From NCBI GenBank assembly GCA_031259905.1, contig JAIRKS010000026.1, positions 1-14,093 of the forward strand: 14,093 bases of DNA. Reading direction: 5' to 3'. Origin of the DNA: Odoribacteraceae bacterium (GTDB lineage: Bacteria; Bacteroidota; Bacteroidia; Bacteroidales; Marinifilaceae). Below the pieces are notes generated by a model. The model ran no database searches, was not told where the DNA came from, and was given only the letters and a program-made list of their open reading frames with translations. The position numbers and the translations under genes were made by a program. Positions 1 through 7,604 of this stretch are shown here, piece after piece (the first letter of the stretch is position 1; each line of letters begins with the position of its first letter).

Positions 1-226
1 GCATCGCGAGTTTGCAATGCCCCGCAGACATTTGACAAAGGGGCATTGCAAGTTTACAATGCCCCGCAGACATTTGACAAAGGGGCATCGCGAGTTTGCA
101 ATGCCCCGCAGACATTTGACAAAGGGGCATTGCAAGTTTACAATGCCCCGCAGACATTTGACAAAGGGGCATCGCGAGTTTGCAATGCCCCGCGGACATT
201 TGACAGAGGGGTACTAAAAAACGATT
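1..226. repeat. 42-bp tandem array 1 with 84-bp super-repeat
   Basis: Units begin at 17, 59, 101, 143 and 185, exactly 42 bp apart, and the array is already in progress at base 1. Two versions alternate. They share ATGCCCCGCAGACATTTGAC and GGGGCAT, then differ at three transitions (TGCAAGTTTACA against CGCGAGTTTGCA). As a result 17-100 and 101-184 are identical 84-bp blocks. The last unit decays after about 212. ATGCCCC and GGGGCAT are complementary, so each GGGGCAT can pair with the ATGCCCC before it (16-nt loop) or after it. The 42-bp unit looks like two diverged 21-bp halves sharing a TTTnACAAnG core. It can be read as a 14-residue peptide repeat, but I see no sign of real translation. Confidence 0.93.
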
Positions 227-338
227 TCCTGCTCGCGCGTACGGTCTCCACGCGAAAACGCGGGGAGTTGTTCCCCCCGGTGAAGAACAACATAAGGTAA
301 GCCCCGCGGATCTTTTTTAACGGGCATCCGGCGCGCCA
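227..338. other. Gene-free spacer with two short dyads
   Basis: No gene is visible between the array and the lyase. Two dyads stand out: CGCG-aaaa-CGCG at 251-262, and GTTGTTC (267-273) with GAACAAC (285-291), a perfect 7-bp stem with an 11-nt C-rich loop. They could be transcript-end structures of an upstream unit or a leader for the lyase; nothing here decides it. Confidence 0.45.
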
Positions 339-365
339 CCCCGGCATCGCGGACGCGGGGTTTTT
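339..365 (+). terminator. Possible intrinsic terminator ahead of the lyase gene
   Basis: CCCCG (339-343) pairs with CGGGG (356-360), followed at once by TTTTT (361-365). A longer outer pairing of CCCCGCG near 302-308 with CGCGGGG is also possible. The stem is short, so this is a moderate call. It would end transcripts coming from the left, through array 1. Confidence 0.45.
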
Positions 366-397
366 CATATCTTGCGGCACATTAAAACCTTTGACAC

Positions 398-2179
398 ATG
401 AGAGCAGTGATTTTACTTATCGTCGCCGCCTTGCTGGTGACGGGAAGCAAACCGGAGCGGCCGCGCGCGACGGAACGGTTAGACCGCGGCGTGGTAGCGG
501 TGAAAGTAGACAGCGGCGTGTTCGTCAGCTGGCGATTACTGGGAGATGACGCCGCCGGCATCGCGTTCAACGTGTACCGCGACGGGCAGCGCGTCAACAG
601 CTCGCCGCTCGACGGGGCGACGTGCCTCGTGGACGGCGAGGGAACGACGGCGAGCGTCTACACGGTGAGAAGCGTGACGGGCGGGCGAGAAGGGAAAGCG
701 TCGCGGGAGACGAGGCCGTGGAAGACACCCTACCTGGCGGTGGCGCTGGATCGCCCGACGGGCGCGGAGGGTTACCTGCCGAACGACTGCAGCGTCGGCG
801 ACCTGGACGGCGACGGGGCGTACGAGATCGTCGTGAAGTGGAACGCGCGGGCAAAAGATAACTCGCAAACAGGAGTGACGGACCCCGTGCTGCTGGACGC
901 CTACCGGCTGGACGGCACGCGCCTGTGGCGCGTCGACCTGGGCGTGAACATCCGCGCGGGGGCGCACTACACGCAATTTATCGTCTACGACCTGGACGGC
1001 GACGGGCGGGCCGAGATGGCCTGCAAGACGGCGCCGGGGACAAGGGACGGGCGAGGGAAAGCGGTGGTGATGGAGGGCGATGACTCGCTGGCCGTGTACC
1101 GTGACGAGGCGGGCTTCGTGCTCGACGGGCCGGAGTACCTGACGGTGTTCGACGGGAGGACGGGCGAGGAGGTGACGACGGTGGCGTACGAGCCGCCACG
1201 CGGGGAACGACGGGGAGAGGCATGGGGAGACCCGCGCGGGAATCGCGTGGATCGCTTCCTGGCGTGCGTGGCCTACCTGGACGGGCAACGCCCGTCGCTG
1301 GTGACGTGCCGGGGATATTACACGCGGGCGGTGCTCGCGGCGTACGATTTCGACGGGCGACGGCTGGCGAGGCGGTGGGTGTATGACTCGGACACGAGCG
1401 AGGACGCGCGCGGGACGGCACGCGGGCAGGGGAATCACAGCGTGGCCGCCGGGGACGTGGACGGGGACGGGCGGGACGAGATCGTGTACGGCGCGGCATG
1501 TATCGACGACGACGGGCGGCTGCTGTATTCTACCGGCCTGGGGCACGGGGACGCGCATCACCTCTCGGACATGGACCCGGAACGCCCCGGCCTGGAGTTC
1601 TTCGACGTGCACGAGACGAGGCCATGCCCCGCCGGCGTGGAGCTGAGGGACGCGGGGACGGGCGAGCTGCTCTTCGGCCGCCCAACGACGGTGGACGTGG
1701 GACGAGGAATGGCCGCGGACGTGGACGCGCGCTACCGGGGCTTCGAGTTCTGGAGTTCGGCGAGCGACAGCGTTTACTCGATCACGGGGAAGGTGATCTC
1801 GACGCGCAAGCCGTCGGTGAATTTCCGCGTGTACTGGGACGGGGACGTGCAGGATGAACTGCTGGACGGGACGAGAATCGAGAAGTGGGACGGTGAAAAG
1901 GCCGCGCTCGTGGTGGATTTCGCGACGTTCGGCGCGCGGTCGATTAACGGGAGCAAGAAGAATCCCTGCCTGAGCGCCGACGTGTTCGGGGACTGGCGGG
2001 AGGAGGTGGTGTTTTACGACGGGAATGACCCGGGACGCTTGTTGATTTTCACGACGACGATCCCGACGCGCTCGCGGTTGCCGACGCTGATGCACGATCA
2101 CGTGTATCGCCTGGCGGTGGCCGCGCAGAACGTGGGGTATAACCAGCCGCCACACCTGGGAGTGTATATCGGCGAGTGA
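398..2179 (+). CDS. Rhamnogalacturonan lyase, polysaccharide lyase family 11
   Basis: A secreted pectin-degrading enzyme of 593 residues, a normal PL11 length. The family cleaves the rhamnose-galacturonate backbone of rhamnogalacturonan I by beta-elimination and uses calcium. Residues 1-17 are a hydrophobic signal peptide without a lipobox Cys (LLVTGS), so a soluble secreted or periplasmic form is likely. An N-terminal beta-sandwich part (about 24-110, with AFNVYRDG) precedes the beta-propeller. The propeller shows calcium-type DxDGDG loops at 135-140, 198-203 and 353-358 and the family block HGDAHHLSDMD at 383-393. The ATG at 398 is chosen because it directly starts the signal peptide. TTTG at 390-393 resembles a -7 element but would leave almost no leader. 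No susC/susD, transporter or second glycan enzyme is beside it, which is unusual for a Bacteroidales pectin gene. Exo or endo mode cannot be told from sequence. Confidence 0.93.
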   Translation: MRAVILLIVAALLVTGSKPERPRATERLDRGVVAVKVDSGVFVSWRLLGDDAAGIAFNVYRDGQRVNSSPLDGATCLVDGEGTTASVYTVRSVTGGREGKASRETRPWKTPYLAVALDRPTGAEGYLPNDCSVGDLDGDGAYEIVVKWNARAKDNSQTGVTDPVLLDAYRLDGTRLWRVDLGVNIRAGAHYTQFIVYDLDGDGRAEMACKTAPGTRDGRGKAVVMEGDDSLAVYRDEAGFVLDGPEYLTVFDGRTGEEVTTVAYEPPRGERRGEAWGDPRGNRVDRFLACVAYLDGQRPSLVTCRGYYTRAVLAAYDFDGRRLARRWVYDSDTSEDARGTARGQGNHSVAAGDVDGDGRDEIVYGAACIDDDGRLLYSTGLGHGDAHHLSDMDPERPGLEFFDVHETRPCPAGVELRDAGTGELLFGRPTTVDVGRGMAADVDARYRGFEFWSSASDSVYSITGKVISTRKPSVNFRVYWDGDVQDELLDGTRIEKWDGEKAALVVDFATFGARSINGSKKNPCLSADVFGDWREEVVFYDGNDPGRLLIFTTTIPTRSRLPTLMHDHVYRLAVAAQNVGYNQPPHLGVYIGE

Positions 2180-2200
2180 ACGCGGCGACGGATGGAAGAA

Positions 2201-2237
2201 CGGCGGCCCCCGGAAAGAAGGGGGCCGCCGTTTCGTT
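2201..2237. terminator. Strong hairpin between convergent genes
   Basis: CGGCGGCCCCC (2201-2211) and GGGGGCCGCCG (2220-2230) form a perfect 11-bp stem with an 8-nt loop, followed by TTTCGTT on the + strand. On the - strand the stem is followed by TTCTTCC. It lies 22 nt after the lyase stop and 13 nt after the glyQS stop, so it probably serves both genes. Confidence 0.85.
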
Positions 2238-2242
2238 CCCGG

Positions 2243-3790
2243 TTAGAGGGAGGGAAGGAGGCGGAGGAGCGTCTTGAGGGATGCCTTCTCGTCGATGATG
2301 TCGGGGAGGCGGTCGATGGCGACGCGTTCCTGCTGCATGGTGTCGCGGTAGCGGATGGTGACGGTGTTCTCCTGGAGGGAGAGGTGGTCAACGGTGACGC
2401 AGAAGGGCGTGCCGATGGCGTCCTGGCGACGGTAGCGCTTGCCGATGGAGTCTTTCTCGTCGTAATGACAGGGGTAATCGAGGCGAAGGCGACGGGTGAT
2501 TTCCCCGGCTTTTTCGGGTAGCCCGTCTTTCTTCACGAGCGGCAGCACGGCGAGCTTGACCGGGGCCAGGGCCGGGGGCAACGCGAGCAGGACACGCGTG
2601 TCGCCGGCGGCGACGACCTCCTCGCGGTAGGAGGCCGAGATGACCTGGAGGAACATCCGGTCGACGCCGATGGAGGTCTCGACGACGTGGGGAATGTAGG
2701 AGACGCCGAGCGAGGGGTCGAAGTATTGCATCTTTTTCCCGGAGAACTCCTGGTGACGACGCAGGTCAAAGTCGGTGCGGGAGTGGATTCCCTCGACTTC
2801 CTTGAAGCCAAACGGGAAACGGAACTCGATGTCGGTGGCGGCGTCGGCGTAGTGGGCGAGCTTGTCGTGGTCGTGAAGACGGTAGGCGGAAGGGGCGAAG
2901 CCTAACGCCAGGTGCCATTGCAGGCGAAGGTCTCTCCAACGGTGAAACCATTCAATGCCCGCGCCGGGAGGAACGAAGTATTGCATCTCCATTTGCTCGA
3001 ATTCCCGCACGCGGAAGATGAATTGACGGGCCACGATCTCGTTGCGAAAAGCCTTGCCTATTTGCGCGATGCCAAAGGGGATCTTCATCCGGCCACTCTT
3101 CTGGACGTTCAGGAAGTTGACGAAGATGCCCTGGGCCGTCTCCGGGCGAAGGTATATCTTGCTGGATCCCTCGGCGGTGGATCCCATCTCGGTGGCGAAC
3201 ATGAGGTTGAACTGACGTACTTCCGTCCAGTTGCACGTGCCGCTGACCGGGCAGACGATCTGGTTGTCGATGACGAGCTGGCGAAGGGCCGCGAGGTCGT
3301 TCGCGTTTAACGCGTCGGATAAACGGGAGAGGAGATCGTCGCGCTTCTCGATGTATGCCGCGACACGCGGGTTTGTCTGACGAAAGAGTGCCTCGTCGAA
3401 GTGTTCCCCGAAGCGCTCGCGCGCTTTTTCTATCTCTTTTTCGGCTTTTTCCTCGTACTTGGCGGCGTGTTCCTCGATTAGCACGTCGGCACGGTAGCGC
3501 TTCTTGGAGTCCTTGTTGTCGATGAGCGGGTCGTTGAAGGCGTCCACGTGACCGGAGGCTTTCCAGGTCGAGGGGTGCATGAAGATCGCGGAGTCCAGGC
3601 CGACGATGTTGTCGTGTAGCAGCGTCATGGATTCCCACCAGTATCGCTTGATGTTGTTCTTTAGTTCCACGCCGTGCTGACCGTAATCGTATACCGCCCC
3701 CAGACCGTCGTATATCTCGGAGGAGGGAAAGACGTAACCGTATTCTTTGCAATGGGCAACGAGCTTCTTGAATGTGTCTTCTTGAGCCAT
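2243..3790 (-). CDS. glyQS: Glycine--tRNA ligase, alpha2 type
   Basis: Cytosolic class II synthetase that attaches glycine to tRNA-Gly using ATP. At 515 residues it has the usual length of the single-chain homodimeric form rather than the split alpha2beta2 form. The N-terminus carries the family block SSEIYDGLGAVYDYG followed by a motif-1 helix region with KRYWWESM. Motif 2 is FRNE at 248-251, and motif 3 is GVDR at 375-378, just after a conserved ETSI. CPVSGTCNWTEVRQFNLMF is the typical segment before the motif 2 core. The C-terminal ~100 residues form the anticodon-binding domain (VLPLVKKD, YDEKDSIGKRYRRQD). It is convergent with the lyase and transcribed alone, from a promoter candidate about 26 nt upstream. 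The start used gives the family N-terminus. Confidence 0.97.
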   Translation of the reverse strand: MAQEDTFKKLVAHCKEYGYVFPSSEIYDGLGAVYDYGQHGVELKNNIKRYWWESMTLLHDNIVGLDSAIFMHPSTWKASGHVDAFNDPLIDNKDSKKRYRADVLIEEHAAKYEEKAEKEIEKARERFGEHFDEALFRQTNPRVAAYIEKRDDLLSRLSDALNANDLAALRQLVIDNQIVCPVSGTCNWTEVRQFNLMFATEMGSTAEGSSKIYLRPETAQGIFVNFLNVQKSGRMKIPFGIAQIGKAFRNEIVARQFIFRVREFEQMEMQYFVPPGAGIEWFHRWRDLRLQWHLALGFAPSAYRLHDHDKLAHYADAATDIEFRFPFGFKEVEGIHSRTDFDLRRHQEFSGKKMQYFDPSLGVSYIPHVVETSIGVDRMFLQVISASYREEVVAAGDTRVLLALPPALAPVKLAVLPLVKKDGLPEKAGEITRRLRLDYPCHYDEKDSIGKRYRRQDAIGTPFCVTVDHLSLQENTVTIRYRDTMQQERVAIDRLPDIIDEKASLKTLLRLLPSL

Positions 3791-3815
3791 ATATTCGTGT
3801 TTTTATTGTTCCGGA

Positions 3816-3823
3816 CAAAGGTA
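3816..3823 (-). promoter_or_regulatory. Bacteroidota -7 element for glyQS
   Basis: Read on the - strand this is TACCTTTG, an exact match to the Bacteroidota primary-sigma -7 consensus TAnnTTTG. It lies 25 nt before the glyQS start codon. The -33 TTG element is not convincing. A leader of roughly 20 nt would follow. Confidence 0.55.
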
Positions 3824-3943
3824 TAAAGAAATTAAAAGAGGCTACTTGAGGGGCTACTTTTATTCTCTCCGCGCGCGGTTGACGCGAGCCTGCCCACGGG
3901 ATGCCCCCCACCTTACCGTTATTTCCCGGAATGTAGGAGAAGT

Positions 3944-4322
3944 ATGCTCCCTGCCGGCAACAAGATCCCCGGAACACCGGGGGTGCATGTCTCTACCTGC
4001 CGACAAGATCACCGGAAACCGGGAATGTATGTCTCTACCTGCCGACAAGATCACAGGAAACCGGAAAGGTATGTCTCTACCTGCTGGAAAGATCACCGGA
4101 AACCGGGAATGTATGTCTCTACCTGCCGACAAGATCACCGGAAATCGGGAAGGTATGTCTTTGCCTGTCGACAAGATCACAGGAAACCGGGAAGGTATGT
4201 CTCTACCTGCTGACAAGATCACAGGAAATCGGGAATGTATGTCTTTACCTGTTGACAAGATCACCGGAACACGGGGAAGTATATTTCCACCCGTCGACAA
4301 GGTACCCGGAAATCTCGCTGGA
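3944..4322. repeat. 42-bp tandem array 2
   Basis: Seven regular 42-bp units start at 3987, 4029, 4071, 4113, 4155, 4197 and 4239. Degenerate units flank them at 3944-3986 (43 bp, with indels) and 4281-4322. The unit core is ATGTCTCTACCTGCCGACAA, then GATCACCGGAAACCGGGAA. Units differ at scattered sites. The first degenerate unit holds a perfect hairpin, CCCCGG-AACA-CCGGGG (3967-3982); later units keep only a weaker CCGG-aaa-CCGG. As a peptide the unit reads MSLPADKITGNREC, but the variable columns are spread over all three codon positions (about 3, 4 and 5), so I do not call a gene. The rest of the gene-free stretch 3824-4416 shows nothing else I can name. Confidence 0.93.
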
Positions 4323-4416
4323 AACGATCAAGCAGGAATTAGCCCGGGACGAACCCAAGCTGATTGTATCATGCCCGACACCAGCTCCCGTGCCGGCAAG
4401 ACAAGGCTTAGAAAAT

Positions 4417-4444
4417 AAAAGAGGCCCCTTGCAGGACCTCTTTT
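4417..4444 (-). terminator. Distal groESL terminator
   Basis: AAAAGAGG (4417-4424) pairs with CCTCTTTT (4437-4444), with one C/A mismatch and two further inner GC pairs. On the - strand it is followed by ATTTTCT, a U-rich end. It is the second of two tandem hairpins below groEL. Confidence 0.8.
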
Positions 4445-4459
4445 ATATTCTCGTTGTAC

Positions 4460-4486
4460 AAAGAGGCCCACTTGCAGGGCCTCTTT
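4460..4486 (-). terminator. Proximal groESL terminator
   Basis: AAAGAGGCCC (4460-4469) and GGGCCTCTTT (4477-4486) form a perfect 10-bp stem with a 7-nt loop, 22 nt after the groEL stop. It is a near-copy of the distal hairpin, offset by exactly 42 bp (GAGGCC at 4421 and 4463), with the flank TATATTCTCGTTG also repeated. Confidence 0.85.
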
Positions 4487-4508
4487 ATATTCTCGTTGCA
4501 CGTTGATT

Positions 4509-6140
4509 TTACATCATGCCTGGCATCCCCCCGCCCATGCCACCGGGAACGGGAGCCTCTTCTTTCTTCTCTTCTACCAGCACGCACTCGGTGGTCAGGA
4601 ACATCCCGGCGATCGAGGCAGCGTTCTCCAGTGCCACGCGTGCGACTTTCTTCGGGTCGATCACCCCAGCCTCTTTCAGGTTCTGGAACTCTCCCGTGCG
4701 AGCGTTGTAGCCGAAGTCACCCTTGCCTTCTTTCACCTTGTTTACCACGACAGCTCCCTCCACGCCCGCGTTAACGGCAATCTGGCGGAGCGGCTCTTCG
4801 ATGGCGCGCTTGATGATCTCGATGCCGGTGCTCTCGTCCTCGTTATCTCCCTTCAACTGCTCCAGCGACGGGATGGCGCGGACGTATGCCACGCCACCGC
4901 CAGCCACGAATCCTTCCTCGATGGCAGCACGCGTGGCGCTCAGGGCGTCGTCTACCCGGTCTTTCTTCTCCTTCATCTCGATCTCGGAGGCGGCCCCGAC
5001 GTATAGAACGGCCACGCCACCAGATAACTTGGCAAGGCGCTCTTGGAGTTTCTCCTTATCGTAATCGGAGGTGGTAGCCTCGATCAACTTCTTGATTTGC
5101 GCGATACGATCCTCGATAGCCTTTTTGCTGCCGGCGCCGTTGACGACGGTAGTATTTTCCTTGTCGATGGTTACTTTCTCGGCCTTACCCAGCATGTCGA
5201 TGGTAGCGTTTTCCAACTTGATCCCCTTTTCCTCTGAGATCACCACGCCTCCCGTCAGGACGGCCAAGTCTTCCAGCATCTCTTTCCGACGGTCGCCGAA
5301 CCCGGGGGCTTTCACGGCGGCAATCTTCAACGAGCCGCGCAGGCGATTCACGACCAACGTGGTCAGCGCCTCGCTCTCGACATCCTCGGCCACGATCAGC
5401 AGGGCACGGCCCGACTGTGCTACCGGCTCGAGAATCGGGAGTAACTCCTTCATCGTGGAGACCTTTTTGTCATACAACAAGATGTAGGGACTGTCGAAAT
5501 AGGCCTGCATCTTCTCGGTGTCGGTCACGAAGTACGCGGAGATATATCCCCTGTCGAACTGCATTCCCTCGACGACCTTTACCTCGGTCTCGATCCCCTT
5601 GGCCTCTTCTACCGTGATGACGCCTTCCTTGGAAACCTTCTTCATGGCATCAGCGATGAGATGGCCGATGGAGTCGTCGCCATTAGCGGAGACACGGGCA
5701 ACCTGACGGATCTTCTCGTAATCCTCTCCCACGTCCTCTTTTTGCGACTCCAAGCTTGCCACGACGGCAGTCACGGCCTTGTCGATGCCCCGTTTCAGGT
5801 CCATCGGGTTGGCCCCGGCGGTCACGTTCTTCAGCCCCACGTTGATGATGGACTGGGCAAGGATGGTTGCCGTGGTCGTACCGTCTCCGGCGTCATCACC
5901 CGTCTTGGAGGCCACTTCCTTCACCATATGCGCACCAATGTTAGCGTAAGGATCAGAAAGTTCGATCTCTTTTGCCACAGTCACCCCGTCTTTGGTGATT
6001 TGCGGGGCACCAAATTTCTTCTCGATAACCACGTTGCGTCCCTTGGGACCAAGAGTGATTTTCACGGCGTTGGCCAGTTCATCCACGCCTTTCTTCAGCA
6101 GGTCACGCGCTTCGATATTAAACTTAATCTCTTTTGCCAT
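4509..6140 (-). CDS. groEL: Chaperonin GroEL (Hsp60)
   Basis: The ATP-driven folding chamber subunit: two stacked seven-membered rings, capped by GroES, in the cytosol. Its 543 residues match the family. The ATP site GDGTTT is at 85-90 (D86 equals the E. coli catalytic Asp87), ITLGPKGRNVV is at 28-38 and DGVTVAKEI at 51-59. The C-terminal Gly-Met tail GGMGGGMPGMM is the flexible cavity tail. It follows groES with a 27-nt gap, so the two form the standard operon, and it ends at two tandem hairpins. Codon choice is less GC-extreme than in the lyase or the HTCS. Confidence 0.99.
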   Translation of the reverse strand: MAKEIKFNIEARDLLKKGVDELANAVKITLGPKGRNVVIEKKFGAPQITKDGVTVAKEIELSDPYANIGAHMVKEVASKTGDDAGDGTTTATILAQSIINVGLKNVTAGANPMDLKRGIDKAVTAVVASLESQKEDVGEDYEKIRQVARVSANGDDSIGHLIADAMKKVSKEGVITVEEAKGIETEVKVVEGMQFDRGYISAYFVTDTEKMQAYFDSPYILLYDKKVSTMKELLPILEPVAQSGRALLIVAEDVESEALTTLVVNRLRGSLKIAAVKAPGFGDRRKEMLEDLAVLTGGVVISEEKGIKLENATIDMLGKAEKVTIDKENTTVVNGAGSKKAIEDRIAQIKKLIEATTSDYDKEKLQERLAKLSGGVAVLYVGAASEIEMKEKKDRVDDALSATRAAIEEGFVAGGGVAYVRAIPSLEQLKGDNEDESTGIEIIKRAIEEPLRQIAVNAGVEGAVVVNKVKEGKGDFGYNARTGEFQNLKEAGVIDPKKVARVALENAASIAGMFLTTECVLVEEKKEEAPVPGGMGGGMPGMM

Positions 6141-6167
6141 ACAGCTTAAATTTTAAATAGTTCTACA

Positions 6168-6437
6168 TTACAGGATAATCAAAATGTCGGATTGATTCAT
6201 GACCAAATACTTCTTCTCATCGATATGGAGTTCCGTCCCGGAATACTTTCCGAAAAGTACGGTATCTCCTACCTTGATTTCCATGGGCTCTTCATGCTTT
6301 CCCTTCCCTGTCGCCACGACGATTCCCTTTTGGGGTTTCTCCTGCGCAGTATCCGGGATGATGATGCCCGATGCCGTTTTAGACTCTGCCTCTACCGGCT
6401 CCACGATAATTTTGTTAAGAACAGTTTTTAGTGTCAT
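6168..6437 (-). CDS. groES: Co-chaperonin GroES (Hsp10)
   Basis: The heptameric lid of the GroEL chamber. 89 residues from the start I prefer, MTLKTVLNKIIVEPVE, which aligns end to end with the usual MxIKPLxDRVLV opening. An in-frame ATG four codons earlier (6449, adding MVRI) is possible but less likely. Visible family features are the mobile-loop region SKTASGIIIPDTAQEKPQ, KVGDTVLFGKYSGTE, and the closing YLVMNQSDILIIL. No CIRCE inverted repeat, no clear -7 element and no Shine-Dalgarno are visible upstream, so how its heat control works is not shown here. Confidence 0.97.
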   Translation of the reverse strand: MTLKTVLNKIIVEPVEAESKTASGIIIPDTAQEKPQKGIVVATGKGKHEEPMEIKVGDTVLFGKYSGTELHIDEKKYLVMNQSDILIIL

Positions 6438-6540
6438 AATTCTTACCATTTTAAAGTTTCACATGTGTTTTTTTTAAATCTGTTTCGAGCACCTACATTT
6501 TCCGTGCCAAAGAAAAAAAATGCCAGTATTGATGACACAC

Positions 6541-6556
6541 TGACATTGGAATGTCA
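6541..6556. promoter_or_regulatory. Perfect palindrome between secG and groES
   Basis: TGACATT-GG-AATGTCA is a perfect inverted repeat with 7-bp arms and a 2-nt centre. It lies 104 nt before the groES start and 34 nt beyond the secG stop. There is no U tract on either side, so an operator for a dimeric repressor fits better than a terminator. The regulator is unknown. Confidence 0.4.
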
Positions 6557-6589
6557 AGAAAAGATCTTTCTTCTTCATTCCTTTTACCT

Positions 6590-6946
6590 TTATTCATTCG
6601 TATTCTCCTCCAGCGGGAGAGGAGTCGTCTCTCCACCAATGCCCTGGATCGGGAAATTCGGGGTGGTTTGTACCGGGATTTGCCCACTCCGACCATCCAA
6701 CGCGGAGCTGCTTTCTTCCTCTCCCCTGGGGACAAGCAGAGAAGCAATGACACACAACGCGAATACGGCCCCGGCTAATGTCCACGTGGCCTTCTCCAGG
6801 AAGTCTGTCGTTTTCCTCACCCCCATGATCTGGTTAGAGGCAGCGAACGAGGAGGCTAAGCCGCCTCCCTTGGAGTTTTGCACCAGCACGATCAATATCA
6901 GCAGGACGCAAATAATAATGAGCAAAATCGAAATCGTAGTGTACAT
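6590..6946 (-). CDS. secG: Protein translocase subunit SecG
   Basis: A small inner-membrane partner of SecYE that helps SecA-driven export. 118 residues with two membrane helices (about 3-23 and 53-73). Between them is the hallmark loop LVQNSKGGGLASSF. After helix 2 there is an acidic, Pro/Gly-rich tail of about 45 residues, a common addition in Bacteroidota SecG. It starts 2 nt after the stop of the gene before it, so it is the last gene of a tight operon. Confidence 0.95.
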   Translation of the reverse strand: MYTTISILLIIICVLLILIVLVQNSKGGGLASSFAASNQIMGVRKTTDFLEKATWTLAGAVFALCVIASLLVPRGEEESSSALDGRSGQIPVQTTPNFPIQGIGGETTPLPLEENTNE

Positions 6947-6948
6947 GA

Positions 6949-7590
6949 CTATTTTGTGTTATTTTTTATTTCATTTATTTCCTCTATCGAGCGTGCAAAG
7001 GAAATACTTTTTTCCGGATATTTCAAACTTAATTTCATATAAGTCGCGACAGCCTTGTCATATAATTTTTGTTTGAGGTAAATTTTCGCCAGTGTTTCAG
7101 TAAAAAATTCCTCTTCATCCTCCAGGGGCGGCCCGTTCGCGCCTTCTTCCTCCCCGGTCGCGACGGGCACTCGCGACATCCCCGGTTTCTCCCGGATAAA
7201 GACATCTATCGGGTCTTCTTCCCGTTGAGCGGACAGCGTTTCTCCCGCCCCTTCCGGGAACTCGTCTTCTATCCGGTACACCGGCACGCGGGCGGGTATC
7301 CCGTGGAACTCGAAAGCCTCCCCCTGGCCACCCGCGGGTGATCCAGCCATCCCTTGCTCGAACGGCGGCAGGCGATGCAGGTAGCGATAGAGCAATTTAA
7401 AATCAGGGATATGAATGGCGTGTTGCCTTAATTTTTCCGGGTAGGAGGCGCGATCGGTATCGAACGTCCTCTTCAGGCAGAGCAGGCGAGGAGCAAAGAA
7501 ATAAGGGAACTCCTCGACGAGCGACTCGACGTGCCGGAATTCCTTCTCGTCACACTTCCCGACGGCGATCCATTTGAATAATTGTTCCAT
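6949..7590 (-). CDS. Uncharacterised protein with TPR-like C-terminus
   Basis: 213 residues, no signal peptide, no membrane helix. I cannot name a function. The N-terminal ~80 residues are helical and aromatic (EFPYFFAPRLLCLKR). The middle is low-complexity, acidic and Gly/Pro-rich. The last ~50 residues look like one or two tetratricopeptide-type helices (FTETLAKIYLKQKLYDKAV, then KLSLKYPEKS), which suggests protein binding. It sits 14 nt after lptE and 2 nt before secG, so a role linked to envelope or export is an inference from position only. Confidence 0.85.
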   Translation of the reverse strand: MEQLFKWIAVGKCDEKEFRHVESLVEEFPYFFAPRLLCLKRTFDTDRASYPEKLRQHAIHIPDFKLLYRYLHRLPPFEQGMAGSPAGGQGEAFEFHGIPARVPVYRIEDEFPEGAGETLSAQREEDPIDVFIREKPGMSRVPVATGEEEGANGPPLEDEEEFFTETLAKIYLKQKLYDKAVATYMKLSLKYPEKSISFARSIEEINEIKNNTK

Positions 7591-7604
7591 GACCCGCTAC
7601 GCGT

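Noticed and set aside
17..217. 14-residue repeat peptide frame (MPRRHLTKGHREFA) in array 1
   Set aside because: A 42-bp repeat is a multiple of three, so any frame without a stop in one unit stays open. Overlapping frames are open too, and there is no promoter or conserved reading pattern.
1..226. CRISPR array
   Set aside because: Array 1 units are contiguous and nearly identical with no unique spacers, and there are no cas genes in the window. Arrays 2, 3 and 4 fail for the same reason.
536..2155. 539-codon frame antisense to the PL11 lyase
   Set aside because: Same codon-aligned mirror effect. The sense strand encodes a clear PL11 protein.
3846..4418. 190-codon frame through array 2, and its antisense counterpart
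   Set aside because: Open only because the unit lacks a stop. Variable columns are spread over codon positions and both strands are open. No start region or family resemblance.
6494..6510. Sigma-54-like promoter ahead of groES (TTGGCACGGAAAATGTA on the - strand)
   Set aside because: The -24 half is good, but the -12 half reads ATGTA where TTGCA is expected, losing the key GC. One half-match in an AT-rich gap is not enough.
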